Assembly (NCBI GenBank): GCA_002343455.1
Contig: DDSR01000321.1
Span: 1-14,396, forward strand
Source: Deltaproteobacteria bacterium UBA2385
Lineage (GTDB): Bacteria; Myxococcota_A; UBA796; UBA2385
Direction of reading: 5' to 3'
DNA: 14,396 bases
Positions 1-7,609 of this stretch are shown one piece after another (the stretch's first letter is position 1; every line of letters begins with the position of its first letter). Position numbers and translations under genes: made by a program. The notes beneath the pieces were generated by a model. It did not search any database and was not told where the DNA came from. It was given only the letters and a program-made list of their open reading frames with translations.

Positions 1-24
1 GTCGTGTCGGACATCATCGAGTAG
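1..24 (+). CDS. tuf: 3' end of upstream gene, probably tuf (EF-Tu), partial
   Basis: Read in frame 1 the first 24 bases give VVSDIIE followed by a TAG stop. This resembles the extreme C-terminus of elongation factor Tu, which commonly ends in GAGVV-x-x-IIE/A. The next gene is rpsJ (S10), and tuf directly before rpsJ is a common arrangement linking the str and S10 operons. Only seven residues are visible, so the call rests on the short match plus context. EF-Tu delivers aminoacyl-tRNA to the ribosome as a GTPase; none of its domains lie in the window. Confidence 0.7.
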   Translation, partial: VVSDIIE

Positions 25-41
25 GAACCATCATCCGGTTC
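25..41 (+). other. small hairpin just after the tuf stop
   Basis: GAACC (25-29) and GGTTC (37-41) form a 5-bp inverted repeat with a 7-nt loop, starting right after the stop codon at 22-24. It has no following U-tract, so it is not a convincing terminator. It may be an mRNA processing or stability element in the tuf-rpsJ spacer. A stem this short can occur by chance. Confidence 0.25.
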
Positions 42-87
42 GCGCTGGATTCTGGGCGTCAAAGACTCCCAATCAAGGAAGCAATCA

Positions 88-402
88 ATGGCCAACAACC
101 CGAAGATTCGCATTCGCCTCAAAGCCTACGACCACAAGCTGCTTGACCGCTCGGCCAAGGAGATCGTGGACACTGCCAAGAGGACTGGGGTGCTGGTCCG
201 CGGACCGTTTCCGCTGCCTACGACGATCAGCCGTTGGACGGTTCTCCGTGGGCCTCACGTCGACAAGAAGTCGCGGGAGCAGTTCGAGCGCCGGACGCAT
301 CATCGTCTGCTCGACATCCTCGATCCCACCCAGGTCACGGTTGATGCTTTGATGAAGCTCGACCTCTCCGCGGGTGTCCACGTCGAGATCAAGACCACCT
401 GA
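88..402 (+). CDS. rpsJ: 30S ribosomal protein S10
   Basis: A 104-residue protein of normal S10 length. It contains the family core: [20 protein letters not shown] near the N-terminus, GPFPLPT in the middle, a [19 protein letters not shown] block and the C-terminal [18 protein letters not shown]10 sits in the head of the small subunit and, as NusE, also joins the NusB antitermination complex on rRNA transcripts. The ATG is preceded by AAGGAA at 75-80 with 7 nt spacing. It is the first gene of the S10 operon here and lies 63 nt after the probable tuf stop. The next gene should be rplC (L3), but rplD follows instead. Confidence 0.98.
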   Translation: MANNPKIRIRLKAYDHKLLDRSAKEIVDTAKRTGVLVRGPFPLPTTISRWTVLRGPHVDKKSREQFERRTHHRLLDILDPTQVTVDALMKLDLSAGVHVEIKTT

Positions 403-433
403 GAACCACGGAACGACGTGGGGGTAACCAGTC

Positions 434-1057
434 ATGCCTACGGTAAATGTCTACAACACGGCGCGCGAATCGGTGGGTTCCATCGATCTTGACGACGTGG
501 TCTTCGGTGCGGTGGTCAAGCCTCACCTCTTCCATGCGGCGGTTCGGTACCAGCTGGCCAAGCGCCGAGCGGGTACCCATGCTTCCAAGACTCGCGCTCA
601 GGTCGCGGGTGGCGGCAAGAAGCCCTTCAAGCAGAAGGGAACCGGTCGGGCCCGTCAGGGTACGACGCGAGCTCCGCACTGGCGTGGCGGCGGAGTGGTT
701 CATGGACCGCATCCGCGGTCGCACGCCCACGACCTTCCCAAGAAGGTCCGTCGTGCTGCCCTCCGTTGCGCCATCTCGAAGCGCCTCCAGGACGAGACGC
801 TGACCGTCTTCGACAGCTTCGAGCTGCCCGCGGTCAAGACCCGAGAGTTCGCAAAGGTGCTCGGGCTCTTCGCCTTCGACGATCTCCTCCTGGTCCTGGC
901 TTCCAAGGACGAGGCGGTGGCCCGGTCGGCTCGGAACATTCCGGGTGTGACGGTTCTGCCGGTCGAAGGCCTCAATGTCTATGATGTACTTCGGCACCGC
1001 AACCTCGCGCTCACGCGTGATGCCGTTGCGGCCGTTGTCGAACGGCTGGGGAGGTAA
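434..1057 (+). CDS. rplD: 50S ribosomal protein L4
   Basis: A 207-residue protein, the usual L4 length. The hallmark internal loop that reaches into the exit tunnel is present at about residues 58-96, with the pattern AGGGKKPFKQKGTGRARQG followed by the TRAPHWRGGG region. The C-terminal part has the typical GLNVYDVLRHRNLALTRDA block. L4 binds 23S rRNA domain I and lines the tunnel; in E. coli it also represses its own S10 operon. GGGGG at 420-424 serves as ribosome binding site. It starts 31 nt after rpsJ, in the place normally taken by rplC, with no trace of L3 coding sequence between them. Confidence 0.98.
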   Translation: MPTVNVYNTARESVGSIDLDDVVFGAVVKPHLFHAAVRYQLAKRRAGTHASKTRAQVAGGGKKPFKQKGTGRARQGTTRAPHWRGGGVVHGPHPRSHAHDLPKKVRRAALRCAISKRLQDETLTVFDSFELPAVKTREFAKVLGLFAFDDLLLVLASKDEAVARSARNIPGVTVLPVEGLNVYDVLRHRNLALTRDAVAAVVERLGR

Positions 1058-1060
1058 ACC

Positions 1061-1348
1061 GTGGCTCAGTTGCATGACATCCTGATTCGGCCTCTCGTCA
1101 CCGAGAAGACAGCCAAGCTGTCGGCGTCCGAAAACGTCTACACCTTCGAGGTGGGCCTGAGCTCGAACAAGATCGAGATCCAGCGCGCCATCCAGGAAGT
1201 GTTCGGTGTTCGGGTTGAGTCTGTACGTACCCTTGTGGTGCGAGGCAAGGCTCGTCGGTTCGGGCGCTTCTCTGGGAAGCGTTCCAACTGGAAGAAGGCC
1301 TACGTTCGCCTCGCGGCGGGCGACTCTCTTAACTTTCTCGAGTCATAG
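1061..1348 (+). CDS. rplW: 50S ribosomal protein L23
   Basis: A 95-residue protein matching L23 throughout: [14 protein letters not shown] near the start, [24 protein letters not shown] in the middle, and the basic loop with [13 protein letters not shown] near the end. L23 sits at the exit of the polypeptide tunnel and is the docking site for trigger factor and SRP. The start is GTG, set by a GGGGAGG at 1048-1054 that lies inside the end of rplD. The 3-nt gap to rplD implies translational coupling of the two genes. Confidence 0.98.
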   Translation: MAQLHDILIRPLVTEKTAKLSASENVYTFEVGLSSNKIEIQRAIQEVFGVRVESVRTLVVRGKARRFGRFSGKRSNWKKAYVRLAAGDSLNFLES

Positions 1349-1359
1349 CGGGAGCGACG

Positions 1360-2181
1360 ATGGGCACTCGCCGATTCAATCCGACTACGCCTTCCCGGCG
1401 TTTCATGACCACCTCGGACTTCGCGGAGGTCACGACTGACAAGCCAGAGCGCTCGTTGGTGGTGTCTCTCAGCAAGAGCGGTGGTCGCAACAACCGCGGC
1501 CGAATGACGTCGCGTCATCGCGGTGGCGGTCACAAGCGCCGGTACCGGCTGATCGACTTCAAGCGGGACAAAGAGGGCGTGCCGGGCAAGGTGGCGACGA
1601 TCGAGTACGATCCGAACCGCAGCGCCCGTATCGCGCTGGTCAACTACGCTGATGGCGAGAAGCGCTACATCCTGGCTCCGGCCAAGCTGTCGGTCGGCTC
1701 GTCCATCATCACCAGCGACGATGCGGACGTCACTCCTGGGACCTGCATGCACCTGCACGCCGTTCCCTTGGGTACCTGGGTCCACAACGTGGAGCTTCAG
1801 ATTGGCCGTGGTGGTCAGATCTGTCGGTCTGCCGGGTCGTACGCTCAGGTGATGGCCAAGGAGGGCGAGTACGTCCTTCTGCGGCTTCCGAGTGGTGAGC
1901 TGCGTCGCGTGCATCGGCGCTGCCGGGCCACCATCGGCCAGGTCGGCAACCTCGAGCATGAGAACCAGGTGATCGGAAAGGCTGGTCGGTCGCGCTGGCT
2001 TGGCCAGCGACCGAAGGTCCGCGGTACGGCCATGAACCCGATCGACCACCCCCACGGTGGTGGTGAGGGTCGCGCCAAGGGGCGTCATCCTGTGACTCCC
2101 TGGGGCAAGCCCACCAAGGGTTACAAGACCCGTTCCCGCAAGAACCCCTCTGACAAGTTCATCGTCAAGCGGCGCAAGTAG
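1360..2181 (+). CDS. rplB: 50S ribosomal protein L2
   Basis: A 273-residue protein, the standard L2 length. The N-terminal RNA-binding part includes [20 protein letters not shown] and the middle carries the OB-like and SH3-like barrels. The C-terminal signature [17 protein letters not shown] is intact, including the conserved histidine near the peptidyl transferase centre. L2 is a primary 23S rRNA binder needed for subunit joining and peptidyl transfer. GGGAG at 1350-1354 precedes the ATG by 5 nt, and the gene begins 11 nt after rplW. Nothing is unusual in length or motifs. Confidence 0.99.
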   Translation: MGTRRFNPTTPSRRFMTTSDFAEVTTDKPERSLVVSLSKSGGRNNRGRMTSRHRGGGHKRRYRLIDFKRDKEGVPGKVATIEYDPNRSARIALVNYADGEKRYILAPAKLSVGSSIITSDDADVTPGTCMHLHAVPLGTWVHNVELQIGRGGQICRSAGSYAQVMAKEGEYVLLRLPSGELRRVHRRCRATIGQVGNLEHENQVIGKAGRSRWLGQRPKVRGTAMNPIDHPHGGGEGRAKGRHPVTPWGKPTKGYKTRSRKNPSDKFIVKRRK

Positions 2182-2207
2182 CAACACGCTTTTAGGAGGA
2201 CGGCCCC

Positions 2208-2483
2208 ATGGCTCGTTCCGTCAAGAAAGGTCCCTTCGTCGACCAGCACGTGATTGAGAAGGTGGTGTCCGCGAAAGAGGGCGCCAACCGAACGATCAAG
2301 ACCTGGAGCCGCCGCAGCACCATCCTGCCCGACTTCATCGGGTTGACCTTCATGGTTCACAACGGCAAGAAGTTCGTTCCCGTCTACGTCACCGAGAACA
2401 TGGTGGGGCACAAGCTCGGCGAGTTTGCACCCACCCGCACGTTCTTCGGTCACGCGGCCGACAAGAAGTCTCGGGGTCGCTGA
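2208..2483 (+). CDS. rpsS: 30S ribosomal protein S19
   Basis: A 91-residue protein of normal size. It opens with [15 protein letters not shown] and has the conserved [16 protein letters not shown] and [21 protein letters not shown] blocks, ending in a basic tail. S19 forms a complex with S13 in the 30S head and contacts the A-site tRNA. A strong AGGAGG at 2194-2199 sits 8 nt before the ATG, one of the best ribosome binding sites in the cluster, consistent with independent re-initiation after rplB. Confidence 0.99.
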   Translation: MARSVKKGPFVDQHVIEKVVSAKEGANRTIKTWSRRSTILPDFIGLTFMVHNGKKFVPVYVTENMVGHKLGEFAPTRTFFGHAADKKSRGR

Positions 2484-2496
2484 CTCACTCAGTGAG
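2484..2496 (+). repeat. short palindrome in rpsS-rplV spacer
   Basis: CTCACT (2484-2489) and AGTGAG (2491-2496) form a near-perfect palindrome around a single C, starting immediately after the rpsS stop. As RNA it would fold as a 5-bp stem with a 3-nt loop. Its role is unknown. It does not cover the rplV ribosome binding site (AAGGGG at 2511-2516). Confidence 0.3.
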
Positions 2497-2522
2497 GCAG
2501 CGTCCTCTGCAAGGGGTATCCA

Positions 2523-2876
2523 ATGGAAGCCAAGGCAGTTCTTCGACTCGCGCGTGTCAGCCCTCAGAAGGCTCGACTGGTTGCGGATCTCATTCGCGGT
2601 CTCGAGGTTGGCGAAGCCATCGAGCTGCTGGCGTTCACCCGCAAGAAGTCAGCCCCGCTGATTCGCAAGCTGGTGGAGTCGGCGGTGGCGAACGCTGAGC
2701 ACATGGCGAGCCGCGACAACACGGACCTCGACGTCGACTCGCTCTTCGTCAAGCAGATCCTCGTTGATCAGGGGCCCAACCTTCGACGCTTCCGTCCCCG
2801 GGCTCGAGGCATGGCGAACCGCATCCACAAGAAGACCAGCCACATCACTGTGGTGGTCGGCGAAGAGGTGATCTGA
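2523..2876 (+). CDS. rplV: 50S ribosomal protein L22
   Basis: A 117-residue protein with the L22 layout: [24 protein letters not shown] at the start, a helical middle, and the C-terminal beta-hairpin region around [18 protein letters not shown], followed by [12 protein letters not shown]. That hairpin lines the exit tunnel and is a known site of macrolide resistance and SecM arrest. AAGGGG at 2511-2516 is the likely ribosome binding site. Its TGA stop overlaps the rpsC ATG by one base, so the two genes should be translationally coupled. Confidence 0.98.
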   Translation: MEAKAVLRLARVSPQKARLVADLIRGLEVGEAIELLAFTRKKSAPLIRKLVESAVANAEHMASRDNTDLDVDSLFVKQILVDQGPNLRRFRPRARGMANRIHKKTSHITVVVGEEVI

Positions 2877-3523
2877 TGGGTCAGAAAGTCCACCCCGTAG
2901 GCTTCCGATTGGGGGTCATTCGTGATTGGGATTCCAAGTGGTACGCGGAGAAGGACTATGTCCGCTTCCTGCACGAGGACATCGCCATCCGGAAGTTCCT
3001 CTACGAGAAGCTGAAGACCGCGGGCATCAGCAAGGTCACCATCGAGCGGGCCGCCAACAAGGCCAAGGTGTTCGTGCATGCCAGCAAGCCCGGTGTGATC
3101 ATCGGCAAGCGGGCTAGCGGGCTGGACACCCTGCGTGCGGACCTTCAGCGGCTCACGCAGACTGAGATCTACCTGAACATCATCGAGGTCCGCAAGGTGG
3201 ACACCGATGCCGCGCTGGTGGCAGAGAACATCGCGGCGCAGCTCGAGAAGCGGGTGAGCTTCCGGCGCGCCATGAAGAAGGCCTTGCAGCAGGCGAAGCG
3301 TTCCGGTGCCAAGGGCGTGAAGGTCCGATGCGCGGGTCGTCTGGGCGGTGCTGAGATGTCCCGGTCGGAGTGGTACATGGAGGGCCGCGTGCCTCTTCAC
3401 ACCCTCCGGGCCGACATCGACTACGCCACGGCCGAGGCCAAGACCACCTATGGCGTGATCGGCGTCAAGGTTTGGATCTTCAAGGGCGAAGTTCTGCCCG
3501 GCGAAGAAGACCAGCTCTCCTAG
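2876..3523 (+). CDS. rpsC: 30S ribosomal protein S3
   Basis: A 215-residue protein beginning [13 protein letters not shown], the classic S3 N-terminus. A KH domain lies at about residues 60-95 with the loop GVIIGKRA at 73-80, and the C-terminal half holds the [20 protein letters not shown] signature. S3 sits at the mRNA entry channel and takes part in the ribosomal helicase activity. The start overlaps the rplV stop by one base, and a purine-rich AGAGGTG at 2864-2870 inside rplV can act as ribosome binding site. The C-terminus is short and simple, slightly under the E. coli length. Confidence 0.98.
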   Translation: MGQKVHPVGFRLGVIRDWDSKWYAEKDYVRFLHEDIAIRKFLYEKLKTAGISKVTIERAANKAKVFVHASKPGVIIGKRASGLDTLRADLQRLTQTEIYLNIIEVRKVDTDAALVAENIAAQLEKRVSFRRAMKKALQQAKRSGAKGVKVRCAGRLGGAEMSRSEWYMEGRVPLHTLRADIDYATAEAKTTYGVIGVKVWIFKGEVLPGEEDQLS

Positions 3524-3533
3524 GTAAACAGGC

Positions 3534-3550
3534 GGAGCTGACCAGGCTCC
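3534..3550 (+). repeat. small inverted repeat in rpsC-rplP spacer
   Basis: GGAGC (3534-3538) pairs with GCTCC (3546-3550) across a 7-nt loop, just before the rplP ribosome binding site GGAG at 3553-3556. It may affect access to that site. The stem is short and the claim is weak. Confidence 0.25.
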
Positions 3551-3562
3551 ACGGAGATCGAG

Positions 3563-3979
3563 ATGCTTTCCCCAAAGCGAGTAAAGTTCCGCAAGTCGCA
3601 GAAGGGCCGGATGACCGGTCTCTCGTACCGCGGCAGTGAGGTCAGCTTCGGCGACTTCGGGCTTCAGGCCACGGAGTGCGGCTGGCTCACGTCGCGGCAG
3701 ATCGAGGCAGGCCGTATCGCGCTCACTCGTCATGTGAAGCGCGGTGGCAAGGTCTGGATCCGGGTGTTCCCGGACAAGCCGGTCAGCAAGAAGCCGGCCG
3801 AGACTCGAATGGGTAAGGGAAAGGGCAACCCGGAGTTCTGGGTTGCCGTGGTCAAGCCCGGTCGCGTCCTCTACGAGCTGGAGGGCGTCGCCGAGGAAGT
3901 GGCGGCAGAGGCCTTCCGCCTCTGCGGACACAAGCTGCCAGTGGCGACTCGCTTCGTCAAGCGGTCGGAGGTGCTCTGA
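3563..3979 (+). CDS. rplP: 50S ribosomal protein L16
   Basis: A 138-residue protein of normal L16 size. It opens [17 protein letters not shown] and keeps the [22 protein letters not shown] block, the [20 protein letters not shown] region near the peptidyl transferase centre, and a C-terminal helix. L16 helps position A-site tRNA. GGAG at 3553-3556 precedes the ATG. Its TGA overlaps the rpmC ATG by one base, implying coupled translation of L16 and L29. Confidence 0.98.
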   Translation: MLSPKRVKFRKSQKGRMTGLSYRGSEVSFGDFGLQATECGWLTSRQIEAGRIALTRHVKRGGKVWIRVFPDKPVSKKPAETRMGKGKGNPEFWVAVVKPGRVLYELEGVAEEVAAEAFRLCGHKLPVATRFVKRSEVL

Positions 3980-4299
3980 TGGGCAAGTCGGATTTCAGCA
4001 CGTTGACGGACGAGGCGCTCGTTCATGCAGAGCTCGGCGCGGAGCGTGAGCTCCTGGCCGCGGGCTTCCGCCTTCGGATGGGCAACCTGGAAGACACCTC
4101 ATCCATCGGCAAGCTGCGGCGCAAGATCGCCCAGCTTCGCACTGCTCAGCGCACCCGTGAGCGTGCTCAGGGTCTGCTGAAGGACTCTCTGCGCGGTCGC
4201 TACTCGGCGACCTTCGTACCGCAGGCTGCCGGAGCGACCTCTGGTGGCTCGGCTGGGTTCGTGAAGGGCCTGGTTGACAAGATCGAGAGCAACGAATAG
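3979..4299 (+). CDS. rpmC: 50S ribosomal protein L29 with C-terminal extension
   Basis: The first 60 or so residues match L29: a two-helix hairpin with LTDEALVHAELGAERELLAAGFRLRMGNLEDTSSIGKLRRKIAQLRTAQRTRER. The protein runs on to 106 residues, whereas L29 is usually about 63-70. The extra 45 residues (about 62-106) include a basic LLKDSLRGRYS stretch, a flexible Ala/Gly/Ser part and a final helix-like GFVKGLVDKIESNE. L29 sits at the tunnel exit beside L23. ATG overlaps the rplP stop, with GGAGG at 3967-3971 inside rplP. Position between rplP and rpsQ fixes identity; the tail is the odd feature. Confidence 0.93.
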   Translation: MGKSDFSTLTDEALVHAELGAERELLAAGFRLRMGNLEDTSSIGKLRRKIAQLRTAQRTRERAQGLLKDSLRGRYSATFVPQAAGATSGGSAGFVKGLVDKIESNE

Positions 4300-4437
4300 T
4301 CCTTCGAAGCGGCCTCCACTCGTGGGGGTCACCAGCCTGGTTCGTTCCTCGGCGAGTCCTGCGGTGACGCGGGAGACCCCGAAGTCTGAGCCCGGCATCG
4401 TCAACCGCCCCCCGGGGCACAAGCGAGAGTCCTCAAG
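4300..4437 (+). other. 138-nt non-coding gap between rpmC and rpsQ with competing inverted repeats
   Basis: No credible gene is seen. The stretch holds GTCACC (4328-4333) that can pair with GGTGAC (4363-4368), and an overlapping GGGGTC (4325-4330) that can pair with GACCCC (4375-4380). The two pairings share bases and exclude each other, a layout seen in attenuators, though no terminator U-tract follows. A CCCCCCGGGG block lies at 4408-4417. The gap is far larger than others in this S10 operon, where most spacers are 0-40 nt. In the rpsQ frame a TGA at 4387-4389 blocks any upstream extension. Confidence 0.5.
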
Positions 4438-4692
4438 ATGCTTCCTGAAGTTCAGGCTGGAAACGGCCGCGTTCTGGTGGGACGAGTCGTCTCCGACAAG
4501 ATGGATAAGACCGTCGTGGTGGAGGTGGAGCGTCGGGTCCTTCATCCGAGGTACCGCAAGTACGTGAGCCGCAGCCAGAAGTACAAGGCCCACGACGAGG
4601 AGAACACCTACAAGGTTGACGACCTTGTCGTCATCCGCGAGTCGCGTCCTCTCTCCCGCACGAAGCGCTGGGTAGTGGTCGAGCAGCGCTGA
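4438..4692 (+). CDS. rpsQ: 30S ribosomal protein S17
   Basis: An 84-residue protein with the S17 OB-fold core: [29 protein letters not shown], then a [21 protein letters not shown] segment and the closing [13 protein letters not shown] motif. S17 is a primary 16S rRNA binder in the 30S body. The ATG is chosen because the frame is closed upstream at 4387-4389 and no other start lies between. Its ribosome binding site is weak: only GAGAG at 4425-4429. It follows an unusual 138-nt gap and is the last gene of the S10 operon proper. Confidence 0.97.
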   Translation: MLPEVQAGNGRVLVGRVVSDKMDKTVVVEVERRVLHPRYRKYVSRSQKYKAHDEENTYKVDDLVVIRESRPLSRTKRWVVVEQR

Positions 4693-4741
4693 TCCGGGGC
4701 ATTCGCCTCGTAGCGTCTCTCTCGAGTACAACCCCCGGAGG
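4693..4741 (+). promoter_or_regulatory. possible stem pairing with the rplN ribosome binding site
   Basis: TCCGGGG (4693-4699), just after the rpsQ stop, is the exact reverse complement of CCCCGGA (4733-4739). The last three bases of the second arm, GGA, are part of the GGAGG ribosome binding site of rplN at 4737-4741. If formed, the 7-bp GC-rich stem with a 33-nt loop would partly hide that site. This is a structural inference from complementarity only. Confidence 0.35.
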
Positions 4742-4747
4742 TAAGTC

Positions 4748-5116
4748 ATGATTCAAATGCAGTCAGAGCTCGATGTCGCCGACAACAGCGGCGCCCGTCG
4801 GGTGGAGTGCATCAAGGTGCTCGGTGGAAGCAAGCGTAAGTACGCTTCCATCGGTGACGTCATCGTGGTGGCTGTCAAGGACGCCATCCCCAACGGCAAG
4901 GTGAAGAAGGGGCAGGTCGCTCGTGCGGTGATCGTCCGGACCTCCAAGGAGATCCGCCGCTCTGACGGCACCTACATCCGGTTCGACTCGAATTCGGCGG
5001 TCCTCGTCAATTCCGAGAACGAGCCGATCGGGACCCGTATCTTCGGACCGGTTGCGCGCGAGCTCCGCGCCAAGCAGTTCATGAAGATCGTCTCGCTCGC
5101 TCCTGAAGTCCTGTAG
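4748..5116 (+). CDS. rplN: 50S ribosomal protein L14
   Basis: A 122-residue protein of exactly the usual L14 length. It begins [27 protein letters not shown] and has the [30 protein letters not shown] block and the closing [13 protein letters not shown] motif. L14 lies at the subunit interface, forming bridge B8 with 16S rRNA, and is bound by RsfS during hibernation. GGAGG at 4737-4741 gives a strong ribosome binding site 6 nt before ATG. It is the first gene of the spc operon. Confidence 0.99.
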   Translation: MIQMQSELDVADNSGARRVECIKVLGGSKRKYASIGDVIVVAVKDAIPNGKVKKGQVARAVIVRTSKEIRRSDGTYIRFDSNSAVLVNSENEPIGTRIFGPVARELRAKQFMKIVSLAPEVL

Positions 5117-5132
5117 AGATCCGGAGGTTCAC

Positions 5133-5456
5133 GTGGCCAGCATGAAAGTGAAGCGAGACGACACCGTCGTAGTGCTCGCAGGCAAGTTCAAGGGCAAGAC
5201 CGGCCGGGTTCTGCGCGTGCTCCGTGATGACCAGAAGGTTGTCGTCGAGCGGTTGAACCTGGTGAAGCGTCAGGTGAAGCCTCAGGCGGGACGTCCCGGT
5301 GGGACCATCGAGAAGGAAGCACCGATCCACGTCTCGAACGTGGCCCTCTGGAACGCTGCTGAGTCGCGCAGCGTGAAGGTGGGGTTCCGGGTCCTGGATG
5401 ACGGTCGCAAGGTTCGAGTGGACAAGAAGACCGGTCAGGTCCTGGATCAAGCGTAA
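5133..5456 (+). CDS. rplX: 50S ribosomal protein L24
   Basis: A 107-residue protein with the KOW motif near the N-terminus ([21 protein letters not shown], residues about 5-25), the [13 protein letters not shown] region, an [15 protein letters not shown] block and a [19 protein letters not shown] end. L24 is one of the two assembly initiator proteins of the 50S subunit. The start is GTG with GGAGG at 5123-5127; the next ATG at 5142 would remove only three residues and lacks good spacing. Confidence 0.97.
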   Translation: MASMKVKRDDTVVVLAGKFKGKTGRVLRVLRDDQKVVVERLNLVKRQVKPQAGRPGGTIEKEAPIHVSNVALWNAAESRSVKVGFRVLDDGRKVRVDKKTGQVLDQA

Positions 5457-5500
5457 ATTTCGCGTCGGCCTCACGGGTCGCATCAAAGGAGAGCAAGGCT

Positions 5501-6046
5501 ATGAAGACCAGACTGCAGACCGCGTACCAGGAGAAGGTATGCGGCGTTCTTCAAGCTGAGTTCGGCTATCGCAACGTCATGCAGGTTCCTCGCCTTGAAA
5601 AAGTCGTTGTGAACGTCAGCCTCAAGGAGGCGATCACCAACGCCAAGGTGCTGGATGTCGCGGCCTCCGAGCTGGGGTCCATCACCGGGCAGAAGGCGAT
5701 CATTCGTCGTGCCCGGAAGTCCATCGCCAACTTCAAGCTGCGCGAGGGGATGCCGATCGGTGCCAAGGTCACCCTGCGGGGTGCGCGGATGTGGGAGTTC
5801 GTCGACCGGCTCGTTTCGGTGGCGATTCCTCGGGTTCGCGACTTCCGCGGCCTGGATCCGGACGGCTTCGACGGTCGCGGCAACTACTCCATGGGGATCA
5901 CCGAGCAGATCGTGTTCCCCGAGGTGGAGTATGACAAGGTGCAGAAGATCACGGGGATGAACATCACCTTCGTGAGCACTGCCCGGACCGACAACGAAGC
6001 TCGGGCGCTCCTCAAGCACCTGGGCATGCCCTTCAGGGAGCAGTAG
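5501..6046 (+). CDS. rplE: 50S ribosomal protein L5
   Basis: A 181-residue protein of normal L5 length. Visible signatures are [17 protein letters not shown] near residue 30, [44 protein letters not shown], and the C-terminal [17 protein letters not shown] and [20 protein letters not shown] blocks. L5 binds 5S rRNA together with L18 and forms a bridge with S13 in the 30S head. AAGGAG at 5486-5491 is the ribosome binding site. The gene ends one base before rpsN starts, so coupling is likely. Confidence 0.98.
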   Translation: MKTRLQTAYQEKVCGVLQAEFGYRNVMQVPRLEKVVVNVSLKEAITNAKVLDVAASELGSITGQKAIIRRARKSIANFKLREGMPIGAKVTLRGARMWEFVDRLVSVAIPRVRDFRGLDPDGFDGRGNYSMGITEQIVFPEVEYDKVQKITGMNITFVSTARTDNEARALLKHLGMPFREQ

Positions 6047-6047
6047 A

Positions 6048-6233
6048 ATGGCCAAGACCTCGATGATCGTGAAGGCGAACGGGCCTTCCAAGTTCAAGGT
6101 GCGAGCGAAGAACCGGTGCGGCGTTTGCGGGCGTCCTCGCGCCTACCTCCGCAAGTTCAACCTCTGTCGCATCTGCTTCCGGAACCTTGCGCTCAAGGGC
6201 GAAGTGCCCGGAGTCACCAAGGCGTCGTGGTAG
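6048..6233 (+). CDS. rpsN: 30S ribosomal protein S14, zinc-binding type
   Basis: A 61-residue short-form S14 (also called rpsZ or S14 type Z). Four cysteines in two CxxC pairs, Cys24/Cys27 and Cys40/Cys43, form the zinc site, so this is the C+ form. The [30 protein letters not shown] stretch is family-typical in pattern, as is the ending GVTKASW. S14 assembles late in the 30S head next to S3 and S10. AGGGAG at 6035-6040, inside rplE, serves as ribosome binding site; only one base separates the two genes. Confidence 0.98.
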   Translation: MAKTSMIVKANGPSKFKVRAKNRCGVCGRPRAYLRKFNLCRICFRNLALKGEVPGVTKASW

Positions 6234-6266
6234 CGCGCACTGCACTCGTACTGTCAGGAGCATTAA

Positions 6267-6659
6267 ATGACTGATCCGATCGCCGACCTGCTCACGCGGA
6301 TTCGGAACGCAGTTCAGGCGCGTCAAACGACTCTTCTCGTTCCCCGCTCGAAGATCAAGGTCGAACTGGTTCGAATCTTGAAGGAAGAGGGGTTCGTAGA
6401 AGACTTCGCCGAGGTGGACGAGGGGCCCCAGGGGTTCATTCGTGTCTCGCCTCGGTATGACGCATCCAACAAGGCCGTCATCCGGGGTCTCGAGCGCATC
6501 AGCCGTCCCAGCCGCCGTCAGTACGTCGGCAAGCATGACATCCCGCGTGTTCGCAACGGCCTTGGTGTCGCGATTCTCACCACGCCCCGCGGAGTGCTGA
6601 CCGATCGTCAGGCGCGCGTCGAGGGCGTTGGTGGCGAAGTTCTCTGCTACGTCTGGTAG
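6267..6659 (+). CDS. rpsH: 30S ribosomal protein S8
   Basis: A 130-residue protein of standard S8 length. It begins MTDPIADLLTRIRNAVQA, with the KVELVRILKEEGFV helix and the C-terminal RNA-binding part containing NGLGVAILTTPRGVLTDRQAR and GGEVLCYVW. S8 is a primary 16S rRNA binder in the central domain and, in E. coli, the translational repressor of the spc operon, acting at the rplE start. AGGAG at 6256-6260 precedes the ATG. Whether S8 autoregulation exists here cannot be told from the sequence. Confidence 0.99.
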   Translation: MTDPIADLLTRIRNAVQARQTTLLVPRSKIKVELVRILKEEGFVEDFAEVDEGPQGFIRVSPRYDASNKAVIRGLERISRPSRRQYVGKHDIPRVRNGLGVAILTTPRGVLTDRQARVEGVGGEVLCYVW

Positions 6660-6686
6660 TACCGGGCCGGATCCTCTGGAGTTCCC

Positions 6687-7226
6687 ATGTCTCGAATCGG
6701 AAAGCAGCCCATCCAGCTTCCCCGCGGTGTCCGTTGGGCGCTCGACGGCGGCAACATCTCGGTGGAGGGCCCCAAGGGCTCGCTGCGGCGGTCCCTTGTC
6801 CAGGGCGTGAGCATTCGACAGGAGGGCGATGTCCTGCTGGTCGAGCGTGACGATGACTCTCAGCGCTTTCGTACCAACCACGGCCTGATGCGGGCGCTCG
6901 TCGCCAACATGGTCCGCGGTGTCAGCACGGGCTTCGAGCGCAAGCTGGAGATCGTGGGCGTCGGCTACAAAGCTGAGATCAAGGGCAAGACCGCGGTGCT
7001 CAACCTCGGCTACAGCCACCAGGTGGAGTACCCCTTCCCCGAGGGCATCACCATCAGCGTTGAGAAGAACACGAAGGTGCTGGTTTCGGGCATCGATCGT
7101 GAACGTGTCGGCCAGGTCGCCGCCGAGCTCCGAGGCTTCCGGTCGCCGGACAGCTACAAGGGCAAGGGCGTTCGAATCGAGGGCGAGCGAATCCGAATCA
7201 AGGCCGGCAAGTCCGGTCAGAAGTGA
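6687..7226 (+). CDS. rplF: 50S ribosomal protein L6
   Basis: A 179-residue protein with the two repeated L6 domains. [15 protein letters not shown] opens the protein, the central [21 protein letters not shown] marks the start of domain 2, and [23 protein letters not shown] closes it. L6 lies near the factor-binding site at the base of the L7/L12 stalk. GGAG at 6678-6681 is the ribosome binding site. The gene ends 7 nt before rplR. Confidence 0.98.
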   Translation: MSRIGKQPIQLPRGVRWALDGGNISVEGPKGSLRRSLVQGVSIRQEGDVLLVERDDDSQRFRTNHGLMRALVANMVRGVSTGFERKLEIVGVGYKAEIKGKTAVLNLGYSHQVEYPFPEGITISVEKNTKVLVSGIDRERVGQVAAELRGFRSPDSYKGKGVRIEGERIRIKAGKSGQK

Positions 7227-7233
7227 GGGCAAG

Positions 7234-7602
7234 ATGGCCACGATGAACAAGAGCCTGAAGGCTCGACTCCGACGCAAGAAGCACATTCGCAAGACGGTCC
7301 GTGGAACCACGGAGCGGCCGCGGCTGAGCGTCTTCCGCAGCGCGAATCACATCTACGCGCAGATCATCGACGATGTGTCGGGTTCCACTCTTGCGTCTGC
7401 GAGCACCCTCTGCAGCGAGCTGCAGGAGCTCGAGGGCCATCGTGGAAACCAGGCTGCGGCGGCTCGTGTAGGTGCCCTTGTGGCCGAGCGCGCACTCCAG
7501 GCTGGGGTGCGGCAGGTTGCTTTCGATCGAAACGGCTTCCTGTACCACGGGCGAGTGAAGGCCTTGGCCGACGCTGCTCGCGAAGCTGGTCTCGAGTTCT
7601 GA
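7234..7602 (+). CDS. rplR: 50S ribosomal protein L18
   Basis: A 122-residue protein. The start at ATG 7234 is chosen because the family N-terminus (basic, [12 protein letters not shown]) follows directly and GAGGG at 7225-7229 lies upstream; ATG 7243 is a possible alternative three codons later. The open frame runs further 5', but that part overlaps rplF and has no L18 similarity. Core signatures are [38 protein letters not shown] and the closing [25 protein letters not shown]18 binds 5S rRNA with L5. Confidence 0.96.
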   Translation: MATMNKSLKARLRRKKHIRKTVRGTTERPRLSVFRSANHIYAQIIDDVSGSTLASASTLCSELQELEGHRGNQAAAARVGALVAERALQAGVRQVAFDRNGFLYHGRVKALADAAREAGLEF

Positions 7603-7609
7603 GTGTATT

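Noticed and set aside
2768..3931. 387-codon minus-strand open frame over rpsC and rplP
   Set aside because: Antisense shadow of rplV, rpsC and rplP, whose products are certain; no motif supports it.
4274..4567. 97-codon + strand open frame bridging rpmC, the gap and rpsQ
   Set aside because: It overlaps both real genes in another frame, has no family match and is rich in Ser, Arg and Pro as out-of-frame reads of GC-rich DNA are. The gap is better seen as non-coding.
6033..7310. 425-codon minus-strand open frame over rpsN, rpsH and rplF
   Set aside because: Antisense shadow of three certain ribosomal genes, with no ribosome binding site or domain to support it.
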